A DNA stretch of 43,179 bases, taken from IMG/VR virus record IMGVR_UViG_3300042527_000430, positions 1 through 43,179 of that record; one strand, 5' to 3'. Below are positions 1 to 6,947 of this stretch, piece after piece. This stretch comes from a virus. The position numbers and the translations under genes are program-made. The first letter of the stretch is position 1; each line of letters begins with the position of its first letter. The notes under the pieces were generated by a model. It worked only from the letters and a program-made list of their open reading frames with translations, was not told the DNA's origin and did not search any database.

Positions 1-127
1 AACAAGTTTCTACTTACCGCGCTTTTCCCTCGCTAATTTCAGAGCTTTTGTCATTTTCTTGCTATGTGCAATTCGCTCCTCAGGTGTAGTCTTTGCCCAT
101 CGCAGTGCGGCCATTTCTGATGCGGTG
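1..127. repeat. Terminal direct repeat, left copy (circular closure)
   Basis: The first 127 bases are repeated exactly at 43053-43179. A repeat of exactly 127 nt is a common assembler k-mer length, so it most simply means a circular contig (or a circularly permuted linear genome) of 43,052 bp, not true terminal repeats. The repeat cuts through a small minus-strand gene that is complete only here. Confidence 0.95.
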
Positions 128-141
128 TAGATTTTCTTCAT
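10..141 (-). CDS. Small basic protein, 43 aa, hypothetical
   Basis: This short frame encodes a 43-residue, lysine/arginine-rich, probably helical protein that starts MKKIYTASEMAALRW and ends in KREKRGK-like basic residues. On the circular genome it lies upstream of the pentapeptide-repeat gene on the same strand, so it is probably the first gene of the minus-strand block. No strong Shine-Dalgarno is visible. A small basic helical protein next to paired operators could bind DNA, but no fold is recognised. Its 3' part is duplicated at the right end of the window. Confidence 0.5.
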   Translation of the reverse strand: MKKIYTASEMAALRWAKTTPEERIAHSKKMTKALKLAREKRGK

Positions 142-185
142 GTCGTGTATGCTATATCAACTCTGACCAAGCGCAAGGTTGTCTG

Positions 186-212
186 TTGACATGGCTAGAC
201 CATGCGTATGGT
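186..212 (+). promoter_or_regulatory. Early promoter with palindromic operator
   Basis: A TTGACA -35 (186-191) is followed after 15 nt by TATGGT (207-212). The inverted repeat ACCATGCGTATGGT covers 199-212 and overlaps the -10. A near-identical palindrome (43038-43051) sits inside the minus-strand promoter at the other side of the junction, so one repressor could silence both. The first gene starts at 239 behind an AAGGA at 226-230. Confidence 0.55.
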
Positions 213-238
213 CCATGCATCCTGCAAGGACCCCTTAC

Positions 239-796
239 ATGCCTGACTCCACTCCTACCTACCCCTCCTTCCCCTCAATCCAGCGCCTAAGCTCGGAGAC
301 AATTACCATCACCGAAAAGATCGACGGCACCAACGGCCTGATACACGTCTCTGATGACGGCGTTGTCACCGCTGGCGCACGCAATGGCTGGATTACCCCC
401 GAGAAGGACAACTTTGGCTTCGCTCGCTGGGTTGCTGAACATGCCTCAGAGTTGGTCAAGCTCGGCCCCGGCTATCATTACGGGGAATGGTACGGCTCAG
501 GCATTCAACGCCGATACGGATTAACCGAGAGGCGATTCGCCAGCTTTGAATGGTGGCGCGATGACCTGATACCGATCGTTCAGAAGGTGCCGGTTCTTTA
601 TCAGGGCACCTGGAACCCCGGCCTATTTGATTCCATGGTTGACATGCTCTCGTCTGCCGGATCCGTCTTGGTCCCAGGCTTTATGGACCCGGAAGGGATT
701 GTCATTCAGTTCGAGAGCGAGTGCGCACGTCAGGCCAAGTTTAAGAAGTTCTGCAAGAATGACCTGATTCCAAAGAGCAAGCAGGTACACAAATGA
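239..796 (+). CDS. RNA ligase, short nucleotidyltransferase-only form
   Basis: The 185-residue product carries the ATP-dependent RNA ligase motifs in order: motif I EKIDGTN with nucleophile Lys27, a GEWYGSGIQ segment and FASFEW in the motif III region, PEGIVIQF (motif IV), and KFKKF near the C terminus (motif V). Such enzymes adenylate a lysine and seal 3'-OH/5'-phosphate RNA ends. It is much shorter than T4 Rnl2 (about 334 aa) and appears to lack a C-terminal domain. ATG 239 is chosen because AAGGA lies 8 nt upstream; an in-frame start at 179 would lie before the promoter elements. No polynucleotide kinase partner is seen. The family call is firm; the substrate is unknown. Confidence 0.85.
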   Translation: MPDSTPTYPSFPSIQRLSSETITITEKIDGTNGLIHVSDDGVVTAGARNGWITPEKDNFGFARWVAEHASELVKLGPGYHYGEWYGSGIQRRYGLTERRFASFEWWRDDLIPIVQKVPVLYQGTWNPGLFDSMVDMLSSAGSVLVPGFMDPEGIVIQFESECARQAKFKKFCKNDLIPKSKQVHK

Positions 797-993
797 CCAA
801 CACCGTCCTAGTCCAAGGTAAAACCTGCCGACCATGCGTGTCCATCCACCGCAACGGGCAGTTTACCTACTTTGATCCGCTCTTGTCCAAGTGGCTTACC
901 AAGGACACCGTGCCGACCTATGTTCGCAGTTTGCTGCCGGATGACGAGATGCACCGCGTTGAACGCAAGTTGCGGGAATTGGGGAGGATCTAA
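793..993 (+). CDS. Hypothetical protein, 66 aa
   Basis: The start codon overlaps the RNA ligase stop (ATGA), so translation is probably coupled. The protein has an early CRPC pair, an aromatic-rich middle (GQFTYFDPLLSKW) and a charged helical end. No family is recognised. The tight overlaps at both ends (its TAA shares a base with the next ATG) are the main support for it being real. Confidence 0.7.
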   Translation: MTNTVLVQGKTCRPCVSIHRNGQFTYFDPLLSKWLTKDTVPTYVRSLLPDDEMHRVERKLRELGRI

Positions 994-1340
994 TGCATAA
1001 GTACAAAGCAAAGCCCACCACGGTAGGCGACATCAAGTTCAGCAGTAAGGCCGAGGCGCAGCGGTATGCAACTCTGCGGATGCTGGAGAAATCCGGTCAT
1101 ATCTGGGGGTTAATGACACAGCCTAGATTCAAGCTTTTAGATAAGTTTACATGTCGCGGAAAGAATTACAGGGCTATTGAATATGTAGCTGACTTTCAGT
1201 ACAGGCTTGACGGAGATTGGATAGTCGAGGACGTCAAGGGCTTTAAAACACCTGTTTACGAGATTAAAAAAAAGCTCTTTCTATCTCTATACGGCAATCA
1301 ATTCACCTTCTGTGAAATACGTAATGGCAAGGTGGTGTAA
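993..1340 (+). CDS. DUF1064 protein, PD-(D/E)XK nuclease-like
   Basis: The 115-residue protein fits the phage DUF1064 family: an N-terminal KFSSKAEAQRYATLRMLEKSG helix, a QPRFKL strand, then YVADFQY and VEDVKGF. Asp67 and the D80-V81-K82 triplet form a PD-(D/E)XK-like active site, with Glu21 as a further candidate ligand. Family members resemble small Holliday-junction resolvases or endonucleases; activity is inferred, not shown. It starts with a TAATG overlap in the replication operon. Its local AT content (1130-1340) is higher than that of its neighbours. Confidence 0.8.
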   Translation: MHKYKAKPTTVGDIKFSSKAEAQRYATLRMLEKSGHIWGLMTQPRFKLLDKFTCRGKNYRAIEYVADFQYRLDGDWIVEDVKGFKTPVYEIKKKLFLSLYGNQFTFCEIRNGKVV

Positions 1341-1342
1341 CT

Positions 1343-1564
1343 ATGACCGACATCCGCACAGTTATCTTAGCACGCCTTAGATACAGCCCCCAGTCTGTGA
1401 AGCACCTCACATACTCCGCCTGCAATCTCACTGACGTAATGCCAGGGAAAGAATTGGCGCTTGAAGGCCTGGTGCAAGACGAGCTAAACAAGCTCAAGTC
1501 AGCTGGGCTAGTCCGCCAAGACGATTCCGGAATATGGATGCTCACTAGCGCGGCGAAAGTTTAA
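1343..1564 (+). CDS. Small winged-helix-like protein, 73 aa
   Basis: The product has three predicted helices followed by a DELNKLKSAGLVRQDDSGIWML stretch, the pattern of a winged-helix recognition helix and beta wing. That makes a DNA-binding role plausible, but no specific family can be named. It sits two bases after the nuclease-like gene in the same operon. Confidence 0.65.
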   Translation: MTDIRTVILARLRYSPQSVKHLTYSACNLTDVMPGKELALEGLVQDELNKLKSAGLVRQDDSGIWMLTSAAKV

Positions 1565-1586
1565 ACCAACCCTTTAAGGAAAGATT

Positions 1587-2645
1587 ATGAAAAACAAAGA
1601 TAAGCCGGTTTGCCCGATACCGAAAGATGCGAAGGCTGGTGACATTATTCAGAAACAACATCTAGCAAACATACTGCGCGACATCGAGTTTATGTGCGAA
1701 GGTGGCACGAAAGAGGAGCTTAACATAGCTGCATACATACAGTATGCACGCGACGGTAAGTCTCCCAATGACATCAGAGCCGCCATCTCCGCATCTGCCC
1801 AGCCTCCTCAATCCGAGAACGAACTACACGCCATAATCCGCCAGTTGGATACGCGCTGCATGGAGGCGGAGCTTGAGCTTTCGCATGCACATCAGGTTCT
1901 TGCCGACCTCCGCATCAAGGAATCCTCCATCGCAGCATCCGGCCAGACGCAGGGCGGTGGGGAGCTATCAATAGTGACCCACGGCATGACTCGTATTTTT
2001 TCTGGACCTGGACATGCCGTGATGTCTGAGGCCCAGATTGAGTTTAAGCGCCTAGAGGCCGAGATAGCCGACCTCCGCGCCCAGCTTGCCGAAAAAAGAA
2101 CGGCGCTATCTGGTCTAGAAAGTTTACACGAAATTACCATGTCGGTAGCGACGGCTAGCAATACGAAGAAGGAGATTGAGATAGCTGACCTCCGCGCTCA
2201 GCTCGCTGCGGCACAGGCTCAGGTCCATGATGCGGGTATGCAATTATCAACTTCGGAGGAGAATCTATACTGGTGCCAGCAGCGCGAGGATGCCGCACTG
2301 ATGGACGTAGACGACCTCCATGCCCAGCTTGCTGCGGCACAGGCTGAGCGCGATCAACTCAAAGCCGGATTACAAGAGTGCCGCGATGCGCTCGTAGTCG
2401 CCAAGGAAGCGCAATCTGGTGCTCGCGACGGGTATCGGGATGCAATAAAAAATATAACAGCCGAGCGCGACGACCTGCGGAGGCGGTTGGTGAAGGCCGT
2501 GGAATTGCTGGGCGAAGTTAAGACCAGATTATACGGTCATGTTCCGCTGGCGAACGCACAGCACATCGACCTATTCCGTAGGATCTGCGTTTTGGTGGAC
2601 GCCACCGAACAGCAGCGCGACGACGCGGGGGAGGCCGCGAAATGA
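1587..2645 (+). CDS. Long coiled-coil protein with DLRAQLA repeats
   Basis: This 352-residue acidic protein has an N-terminal globular part of about 75 residues (from MKNKDKPVCPIPKDAK), then an almost continuous coiled coil with recurring IADLRAQLA/DLHAQLAAAQAERDQL heptads (about residues 90-310). It ends in the DATEQQRDDAGEAAK tail encoded by a 37-bp DNA repeat (2598-2634) that recurs after the next gene. An AAGGAAAG precedes the ATG. Function is unknown; scaffolding or complex assembly is the most that can be inferred. Confidence 0.75.
   Translation: MKNKDKPVCPIPKDAKAGDIIQKQHLANILRDIEFMCEGGTKEELNIAAYIQYARDGKSPNDIRAAISASAQPPQSENELHAIIRQLDTRCMEAELELSHAHQVLADLRIKESSIAASGQTQGGGELSIVTHGMTRIFSGPGHAVMSEAQIEFKRLEAEIADLRAQLAEKRTALSGLESLHEITMSVATASNTKKEIEIADLRAQLAAAQAQVHDAGMQLSTSEENLYWCQQREDAALMDVDDLHAQLAAAQAERDQLKAGLQECRDALVVAKEAQSGARDGYRDAIKNITAERDDLRRRLVKAVELLGEVKTRLYGHVPLANAQHIDLFRRICVLVDATEQQRDDAGEAAK
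2598..2634 (+). repeat. 37-bp repeat with SD, copy 1 (R1)
   Basis: Copy 1 encodes the end of the coiled-coil protein and supplies the GGGGGAGG that precedes the next ATG at 2642. It matches copy 2 (2834-2870) at 36 of 37 positions and in the same reading frame. The two copies bracket the 2642-2884 gene. Confidence 0.9.
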
Positions 2646-2884
2646 TCGCAGTATCAATTTTCATCAAGCAGAACGGCGACAAAATCTCCATTTGCAGCCT
2701 TGCTGCCGATGATGTTATCAGCAAATTAATCGAGCGCATGCTACGTGAGCAGTCCGAATATGTTATCAAATACATAGACGCATCGCATTATTGCGCCGAT
2801 ACCATCGGACAAATTACAAAAACGCATGAGCCCGACGCCACCGAACAGCAGCGCGGCGACGCGGGGGAGGTTCCCCGTGGATAA
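2642..2884 (+). CDS. Hypothetical protein, 80 aa, repeat-flanked cassette
   Basis: ATGA overlap with the upstream gene and a GGGGGAGG from repeat R1 support this start. The N-terminal 60 residues (MIAVSIFIKQNGDKISI...) look like a small alpha/beta domain; the last 16 residues (DATEQQRGDAGEVPRG) are encoded by repeat R2 and copy the tail of the upstream coiled-coil protein. No family is recognised. The repeat on either side suggests the gene entered, or can leave, by recombination between R1 and R2. Confidence 0.6.
   Translation: MIAVSIFIKQNGDKISICSLAADDVISKLIERMLREQSEYVIKYIDASHYCADTIGQITKTHEPDATEQQRGDAGEVPRG
2834..2870 (+). repeat. 37-bp repeat with SD, copy 2 (R2)
   Basis: It differs from R1 at one base. 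It encodes the tail of the 80-aa protein and supplies GGGGGAGG for the GTG start at 2877. A shorter third copy of the core (15 identical bases in the same frame) lies at 6965-6979. Confidence 0.9.
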
Positions 2885-3098
2885 CGTTTCCGTCCCGCGT
2901 GAGTTGTTGGAGCGCATCAGAGAATTTGCAGAAAAGCGCTGCCCTGCTGGTATGCACACCTGTTCCATATGTGGATTCCGTGGCTTTTGGACTGACAGAT
3001 GGGCTTGGTACGGTTCATTAAAAGACGATGAAGAGGGTAGCCCGATTATTAAAACATGCTCCGACGAGTGCTTATCTAAAGCCAAGGTAAATCTATGA
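2877..3098 (+). CDS. Small zinc-ribbon-like protein, 73 aa
   Basis: The GTG at 2877 is preferred because GGGGGAGG lies 6 nt upstream; the longer in-frame ATG at 2826 would read through the repeat. The protein has a helix, then CPAGMHTCSICGF and a later KTCSDECL, giving paired cysteines that could bind one zinc ion. It ends in an ATGA overlap with the next gene. A phage zinc-ribbon of unknown role. Confidence 0.65.
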   Translation: MDNVSVPRELLERIREFAEKRCPAGMHTCSICGFRGFWTDRWAWYGSLKDDEEGSPIIKTCSDECLSKAKVNL

Positions 3099-3244
3099 CC
3101 CACCTCCTCGCCTCCACCACCGCCACCGTCGCGCATCAGGGCCAATCCGGCTTCTGGGCTTGGGTGCTGCTGATTGGGTTGATTGTCACTGCTGTTGCGA
3201 TTGCTTTTAAGGTTGCGCTGGCGATTTTTAGGGGTGGGAAGTAA
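3095..3244 (+). CDS. Small single-pass membrane protein, 49 aa
   Basis: An ATGA overlap links it to the zinc-ribbon gene and its stop abuts the next ATG at 3245. After about 19 polar residues a hydrophobic helix runs through FWAWVLLIGLIVTAVAIAF (about 20-44) and the C terminus is basic (FRGGK). Such proteins in early regions may target the membrane or act in lysis control; nothing in the sequence fixes the role. Confidence 0.6.
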   Translation: MTHLLASTTATVAHQGQSGFWAWVLLIGLIVTAVAIAFKVALAIFRGGK

Positions 3245-3874
3245 ATGATTGCTGCACTATTCGTAGAATCCGGTGGCTGCTACTTCAACACTCCTGGGAT
3301 TGATGCATGGGACATTAAGCGCGATGCCAGGAAGTATGATGGGCCGTATCCTGTTGTGGCGCATCCGCCATGCCAGCTATGGGGCCGTTTTGCAAAGATC
3401 AATTACGATCGATGGGGCTTTGAGCATAACAAGCCTGGGAATGATGGTGGGTGTTTTGAATCTGCGTTGCAAAGCGTCCGCACGTACGGCGGAATCCTGG
3501 AGCATCCGGCGCAATCCTATGCGTGGTCCGCGCATAGTTTAACTAAGCCAACTGTGATCGGATGGCAACCTAATGAATCCGGCGGTTGGGTCTGTGAGGT
3601 TTGGCAATCAGCGTATGGCCATAAGGCAAGGAAGCGCACATGGCTGTATTATAAGGAATTTCGTCACGTCGGTACGGCTCCGCCTGAATTGAATTGGACA
3701 CGGCCACCTGGAACACACCAGATAGGATTTCACGACCAGCGCGGAAAAAACAGAAATAAGCCCACGATCAGCGGCAAGGCGGCAAGCGCTACACCGATAC
3801 TATTCCGTGACGCTCTTATCAGGCTAGCTGAAAGTGCGGTAGCTCACGATTGCCAACTTAGGGAAGAAGGCTGA
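3245..3874 (+). CDS. PPCQ-motif phage protein, C5-methyltransferase-like
   Basis: The 209-residue protein has VVAHPPCQLWGRFA at about residues 37-50, with the Pro-Cys-Gln of the cytosine-C5 methyltransferase catalytic loop (Cys43), followed by GGCFESAL, YGGILEHPAQSYAW and a YGHKARKRTWLYY segment. These are shared by a widespread phage family of uncertain activity. The glycine-rich SAM-binding loop usual in C5 methyltransferases is not obvious, so it may be a divergent or non-methylating relative. GGGGTGGGAAG lies upstream of the ATG. Confidence 0.65.
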   Translation: MIAALFVESGGCYFNTPGIDAWDIKRDARKYDGPYPVVAHPPCQLWGRFAKINYDRWGFEHNKPGNDGGCFESALQSVRTYGGILEHPAQSYAWSAHSLTKPTVIGWQPNESGGWVCEVWQSAYGHKARKRTWLYYKEFRHVGTAPPELNWTRPPGTHQIGFHDQRGKNRNKPTISGKAASATPILFRDALIRLAESAVAHDCQLREEG

Positions 3875-4067
3875 GATGTAGTCAAGGATTGCTTGACGAC
3901 TGGTTTTATTGGTTAGATTCAAAATCAGCGGGGGCCAAAGGCGTCGAACCCTCCCCGTTGAACCACCGAAATTCTCCTCATACCCCGAGGAGTCTTTGCC
4001 GTGCTCTGTTTCGGGAGCGTTCGACCGGCAAAGTCTCATCGGGGTATTTTTTTTACCGAGGCAGACG
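3875..4067 (+). ncRNA. Structured intergenic leader ending in a terminator
   Basis: No convincing gene is seen in this 193-nt gap. It has a GTCAAG/CTTGAC hairpin (3881-3897), a nine-pair stem TCAGCGGGG/CCCCGTTGA (3925-3933 with 3953-3961, one G-U) capped by a GCCAAAGGC hairpin, and the terminator-type hairpin listed next. It could be an attenuator leader or a small RNA; both are inferences from complementarity only. Confidence 0.45.
3980..4054 (+). terminator. Rho-independent terminator or attenuator
   Basis: ATACCCCG (3980-3987) pairs with CGGGGTAT (4040-4047), and inside it CTTTGCCG (3994-4001) pairs with CGGCAAAG (4026-4033), with a short GAG/CTC helix between. Eight T residues follow (4047-4054). 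It lies between two same-strand gene groups, so it would separate or attenuate the replication genes downstream. Confidence 0.75.
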
Positions 4068-4271
4068 ATGGACATCAAGGCGCTTCAAGCTCAAATCAAG
4101 GCACTCCTGCTAGACGCAGATCGGGCCGAGATATACGGGCTGCATTCGCACGCGATCGGGTATCTGGCGGAGGCGGAGAAGTTGATTTGGAGGGTACGGG
4201 AGCTTGAGGAGGAGGCTTACCATGAACAGGATGTTAAGCATGATTTGGCGATGCTGGAGGTGGGGCAATGA
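4068..4271 (+). CDS. Small helical protein, 67 aa
   Basis: ATG 4068 has a GAGG 7 nt upstream, just past the terminator; longer in-frame starts would run through the hairpin. The product is an all-helical, acidic protein (MDIKALQAQIKALLLDADRAE...) that resembles one alpha-hairpin. It is coupled to the next gene by ATGA. No family is recognised. Confidence 0.6.
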   Translation: MDIKALQAQIKALLLDADRAEIYGLHSHAIGYLAEAEKLIWRVRELEEEAYHEQDVKHDLAMLEVGQ

Positions 4272-4501
4272 TCACTCCACAAGAACTCCAGGCAGCCAGA
4301 GCAACTAAACGCGCTGCCGACCTTCAGCGACAAGCCGAAAGCCGGACGACCTACAAGGCCTGGACTATCCAACTGGCCATCGGATCTACCGGAGGAGCGT
4401 TAAACGTCGGAGTGGAGGCATCAAGGACCGGGGAATGTGACCGTTATTTCTCCAACCTGGGCGAAGCTGAGGCTTGGATTGATAAGAGGCCCGTGAAATA
4501 A
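4268..4501 (+). CDS. Hypothetical protein, 77 aa
   Basis: It is coupled to both neighbours (ATGA at 4268; TAATG at 4501). The first 25 residues form a charged helix and the rest (TYKAWTIQLAIGS...GGALNVGVEAS) looks like a small beta sheet. It directly precedes the putative initiator gene. Function unknown. Confidence 0.6.
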   Translation: MITPQELQAARATKRAADLQRQAESRTTYKAWTIQLAIGSTGGALNVGVEASRTGECDRYFSNLGEAEAWIDKRPVK

Positions 4502-5139
4502 TGGGGCGCATTTTCCACGTCAGGATCAACCTAGACGCCGTGTCGGCAGATTTAAACACCCTTGTCGATGACAGGGAACGAGGGGAATGGTTGCGCGGCT
4601 TTATGGCTGGCGCATCTGGTGGCGCTAATAGATTCGTAGATACATCACCAAGCTATCTTGGTTGGCATCATGGGGCATCTGCTAGGGGACACGCTGAGAA
4701 GTTCCACGAGAAGCAAGCCGAGTATGGCGCGAAGTCAGCCAAGGTCAGAGGTGAGAAGTACGGCACATCCCAACCCTCGAAGGTGGTTCGAACGACCCTC
4801 GAAGGTGGCTCGAACGACCCTCGAACTACCCTCGAACCAAACTCGAACCTATCCAATAATCCAATAATCCATAAAGAGAATAAACCAAAAACGAATAAAC
4901 CACGTAACCAGGATTCACCAGAGACTCAGTGCCTCAAGCGGCACTCGTTTCGGATCAAGGGCGGAACACTTGATAAAAAATATGCGCTCATGGAAGCTAT
5001 TAAAATTCTAGGCATCGAAGAGGCAGACCGTCAGTTAGGCGCAATGGTCGGTGTTTGGGCTGGTGACCTCCTCGCTAGAATAATTCCACCTCCACCGGCT
5101 CGCCCACAAGCCCCGCCGCTCAACCTGGACATGGTATGA
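4501..5139 (+). CDS. Putative replication initiator (lambda O-like organisation)
   Basis: The 212-residue protein lies directly upstream of a DnaB-type helicase, joined by an ATGA overlap. Three parts are visible: an N-terminal domain (about 1-90, with RERGEWLRGFMAGASGG and HAEKFHEKQAEYG), a low-complexity linker rich in Thr/Asn/Pro/Lys (about 92-140), and a C-terminal helical domain ending in a proline-rich tail. The linker DNA is seven 11-bp iterons followed by AT-rich repeats, as in lambda O, where the origin lies inside the initiator gene. By analogy the N-terminal part would bind iterons and the C-terminal part would recruit the helicase; this is inferred from layout, not from sequence similarity to O. 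Confidence 0.6.
   Translation: MGRIFHVRINLDAVSADLNTLVDDRERGEWLRGFMAGASGGANRFVDTSPSYLGWHHGASARGHAEKFHEKQAEYGAKSAKVRGEKYGTSQPSKVVRTTLEGGSNDPRTTLEPNSNLSNNPIIHKENKPKTNKPRNQDSPETQCLKRHSFRIKGGTLDKKYALMEAIKILGIEEADRQLGAMVGVWAGDLLARIIPPPPARPQAPPLNLDMV
4776..4852 (+). repeat. Seven 11-bp iterons, core YTCGAA
   Basis: Seven units of exactly 11 bp abut without gaps, each starting CTCGAA (TTCGAA in unit 2): 4776, 4787, 4798, 4809, 4820, 4831 and 4842. The 3' five bases vary (GGTGG, CGACC, TACC-type). The 11-bp spacing is close to one helical turn, so a protein would meet every site on the same DNA face. The array is intragenic, in the linker of the putative initiator. Confidence 0.85.
4853..4902 (+). 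other. AT-rich block beside iterons (putative unwinding element)
   Basis: Directly after the last iteron come two CCAATAAT units (4853-4868) and two GAATAAACCA units (4878-4887, 4893-4902) in strongly AT-rich, purine-biased DNA. In lambda and iteron plasmids the duplex-unwinding element adjoins the iterons in this way. Together with 4776-4852 this is the best candidate replication origin in the window. Confidence 0.6.
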
Positions 5140-6662
5140 CCGTCCTGACTGACACTCACGAAGCGATTAGCTTGCTTGTCCTGGGCGATGCTCTGGAAAG
5201 CGTAGAATCGCTCCACCTCCTGGCAGAGTCCTGCCCTGCCCCGTCTCACCGATTCTTCGCTGGCCAGCGGAACAAGATCCTATCGCTTGCCCTGGATGCC
5301 ATGGAGCGCGGCGAGATCCCCCACGACCAGGGTGCGGCACTGGAATACCTGAGCCGGATTACCTGGCATGACGCATTGGACCATCTTGCTGGCAAGCCTC
5401 TCGCCATGTCGGCAGGCAAGAGTCATGCAGATACGGCCATGGCTGCGATTCAGGCCGCTTCCCTGGTCATTGACGCGGCTGGCGCTCGTCTGGCTGGCTC
5501 AGGACTGACCTACGGACCTCCCAAGCGGGCCATTCGGATGCTGCGTCATCTGGCCGACCGTGTTACCCTGATCGACAAGCTGGCCAAGACGACTTCCGCC
5601 CTGGCCAAGGTCTCCGTGACCGAGGACGCCACCCCTCTCATCGCATCCCTTGCCGATCTGTTGCGCGATACGGGCACAACAGCGGGCGAACGGTCTTTAG
5701 GTGACTCCCTGGCTACCGCTCTCGATAATTCTGCCAAGGAGGCGGCTTTGCGCGCAATTGGCAAGGATCGGCCAGCTACATGGGGCCTGTCTTCGCTCGA
5801 CAGGCATCTACCATTGTCTAAGGGGAGGTTTTTTGTAGTCGGGGCTAGGCCAGGTGGAGGCAAGACCTCGTTGGCGATTCAGGCGGCACACAGCACTGCC
5901 AAGAATCTCGGTCGGCGCTCAGTGGCTTATTTGTCCCTGGAGATGTCATCCGAAGAACTGGCTACCGTCCTTGCCTGCCGGGACGCCAAGGTGCCACGGG
6001 ACAAGGTAGCGAACGCATGGGAAACGCTCTTAGAGGCTGATCGGCAGGCGTTGCATCAGTTGGCTAGGGAATGGCAAAAAAGTGGCTCCATGTGGCTCCG
6101 TGATTCGACCGCTGGACCTCAGACGGTAGCGCATGTCGGGGCTTGGATCCGTTCGCAACGGGCAAGACACGGGGCGCTTGAACTTGTGGTGATAGATTAC
6201 CTTGGACTCATCAAAGGATCAAACCCTAAGCAATTTCTCACCGATCGCACAACGGAAATCACTTCCACCCTCAAACAAATCGCTCTAGCTGAAGGCGTGG
6301 CAATCATTTTACTGAGCCAACTTACCCGTGAAGGTCGCAAGCCGCCACGTTCAGCAGATGGCAAAATTGAAGCCGACCCCGTTCCTCGTGTTGAGGATCT
6401 ATACGGCGGCGGATCAATCGAAGCCGATGCCGATGGCGTTGTTATGCTTCACCCCATAGATCGTGAAGGCTTGGAAAGAAGGGTTGATTGCATTATCGCA
6501 AAAAACCGGCGCGGACCTTTCCCGATTACGCTACCAATGTGGTTTTATGGCAAATGGCAGCATTTCCAGGATGCGGCGAGTGATGCGGATGTTTCGGAGG
6601 AGGTTCAAGAAAGAAAGAAGCGAATGGACGCGCCACCCAGCGAAACTGAAAACGTTTTTTAA
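5136..6662 (+). CDS. Replicative DNA helicase, DnaB type
   Basis: The 508-residue protein has a DnaB/RecA-fold C-terminal half: Walker A GARPGGGKTS at residues 236-245 (Lys243), YLSLEMSSEEL (H1a), LVVIDYLGLIKG (Walker B/H2), AIILLSQLTRE (H3) and IAKNRRGPF (H4, arginine-finger region). The N-terminal 200 residues are helical and probably include the hexamer collar. It would unwind DNA 5'-3' at the phage fork. No separate primase or polymerase is seen, so the phage presumably borrows the host replisome. ATGA overlap with the putative initiator supports the start. Confidence 0.9.
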   Translation: MTVLTDTHEAISLLVLGDALESVESLHLLAESCPAPSHRFFAGQRNKILSLALDAMERGEIPHDQGAALEYLSRITWHDALDHLAGKPLAMSAGKSHADTAMAAIQAASLVIDAAGARLAGSGLTYGPPKRAIRMLRHLADRVTLIDKLAKTTSALAKVSVTEDATPLIASLADLLRDTGTTAGERSLGDSLATALDNSAKEAALRAIGKDRPATWGLSSLDRHLPLSKGRFFVVGARPGGGKTSLAIQAAHSTAKNLGRRSVAYLSLEMSSEELATVLACRDAKVPRDKVANAWETLLEADRQALHQLAREWQKSGSMWLRDSTAGPQTVAHVGAWIRSQRARHGALELVVIDYLGLIKGSNPKQFLTDRTTEITSTLKQIALAEGVAIILLSQLTREGRKPPRSADGKIEADPVPRVEDLYGGGSIEADADGVVMLHPIDREGLERRVDCIIAKNRRGPFPITLPMWFYGKWQHFQDAASDADVSEEVQERKKRMDAPPSETENVF

Positions 6663-6698
6663 CCCATTCCAACCCCAACCCCAGACCAAGGAAAGAAA

Positions 6699-6947
6699 AT
6701 GACTCAATGCGTCTACTGCGGCCATGTCTACACTGAGGCAGACAATCGGCCAATTTCTACCGTTAGGATTTGCTCTGCATGTAAGCCGCAGAGTAGCACC
6801 GTGACCATTTCCGCTGATTTGTCCGATGCGTATGTTAGGCTGCAACGGGCGGTGGAGGCATATCTTGAGCTTGGCAATTCCGCTAGGATGAAACGCATGA
6901 ACATGGCCCTTGAAGACGTGCGGAAGGCGGGAACCAATCATGCCTAA
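6699..6947 (+). CDS. Zinc-ribbon protein, 82 aa
   Basis: CVYCGH at residues 4-9 and CSACK near 28 form a four-cysteine zinc site; the remainder is an amphipathic helix-rich tail (DAYVRLQRAVEAYLELG). AAGGAAAG precedes the ATG. It follows the helicase by 36 nt in the same operon. Function unknown; DNA or protein binding is the usual guess for such ribbons. Confidence 0.65.
   Translation: MTQCVYCGHVYTEADNRPISTVRICSACKPQSSTVTISADLSDAYVRLQRAVEAYLELGNSARMKRMNMALEDVRKAGTNHA

Noticed and set aside
1-127. True terminal repeats of a linear phage
   Set aside because: The length equals a usual assembly k-mer and the repeat cuts a gene; circular closure is simpler.
3911-3932. GATTCAAAATC resembling a tRNA-Leu(CAA) anticodon arm
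   Set aside because: The flanking bases do not pair as a tRNA stem and no acceptor or T arm is in place.
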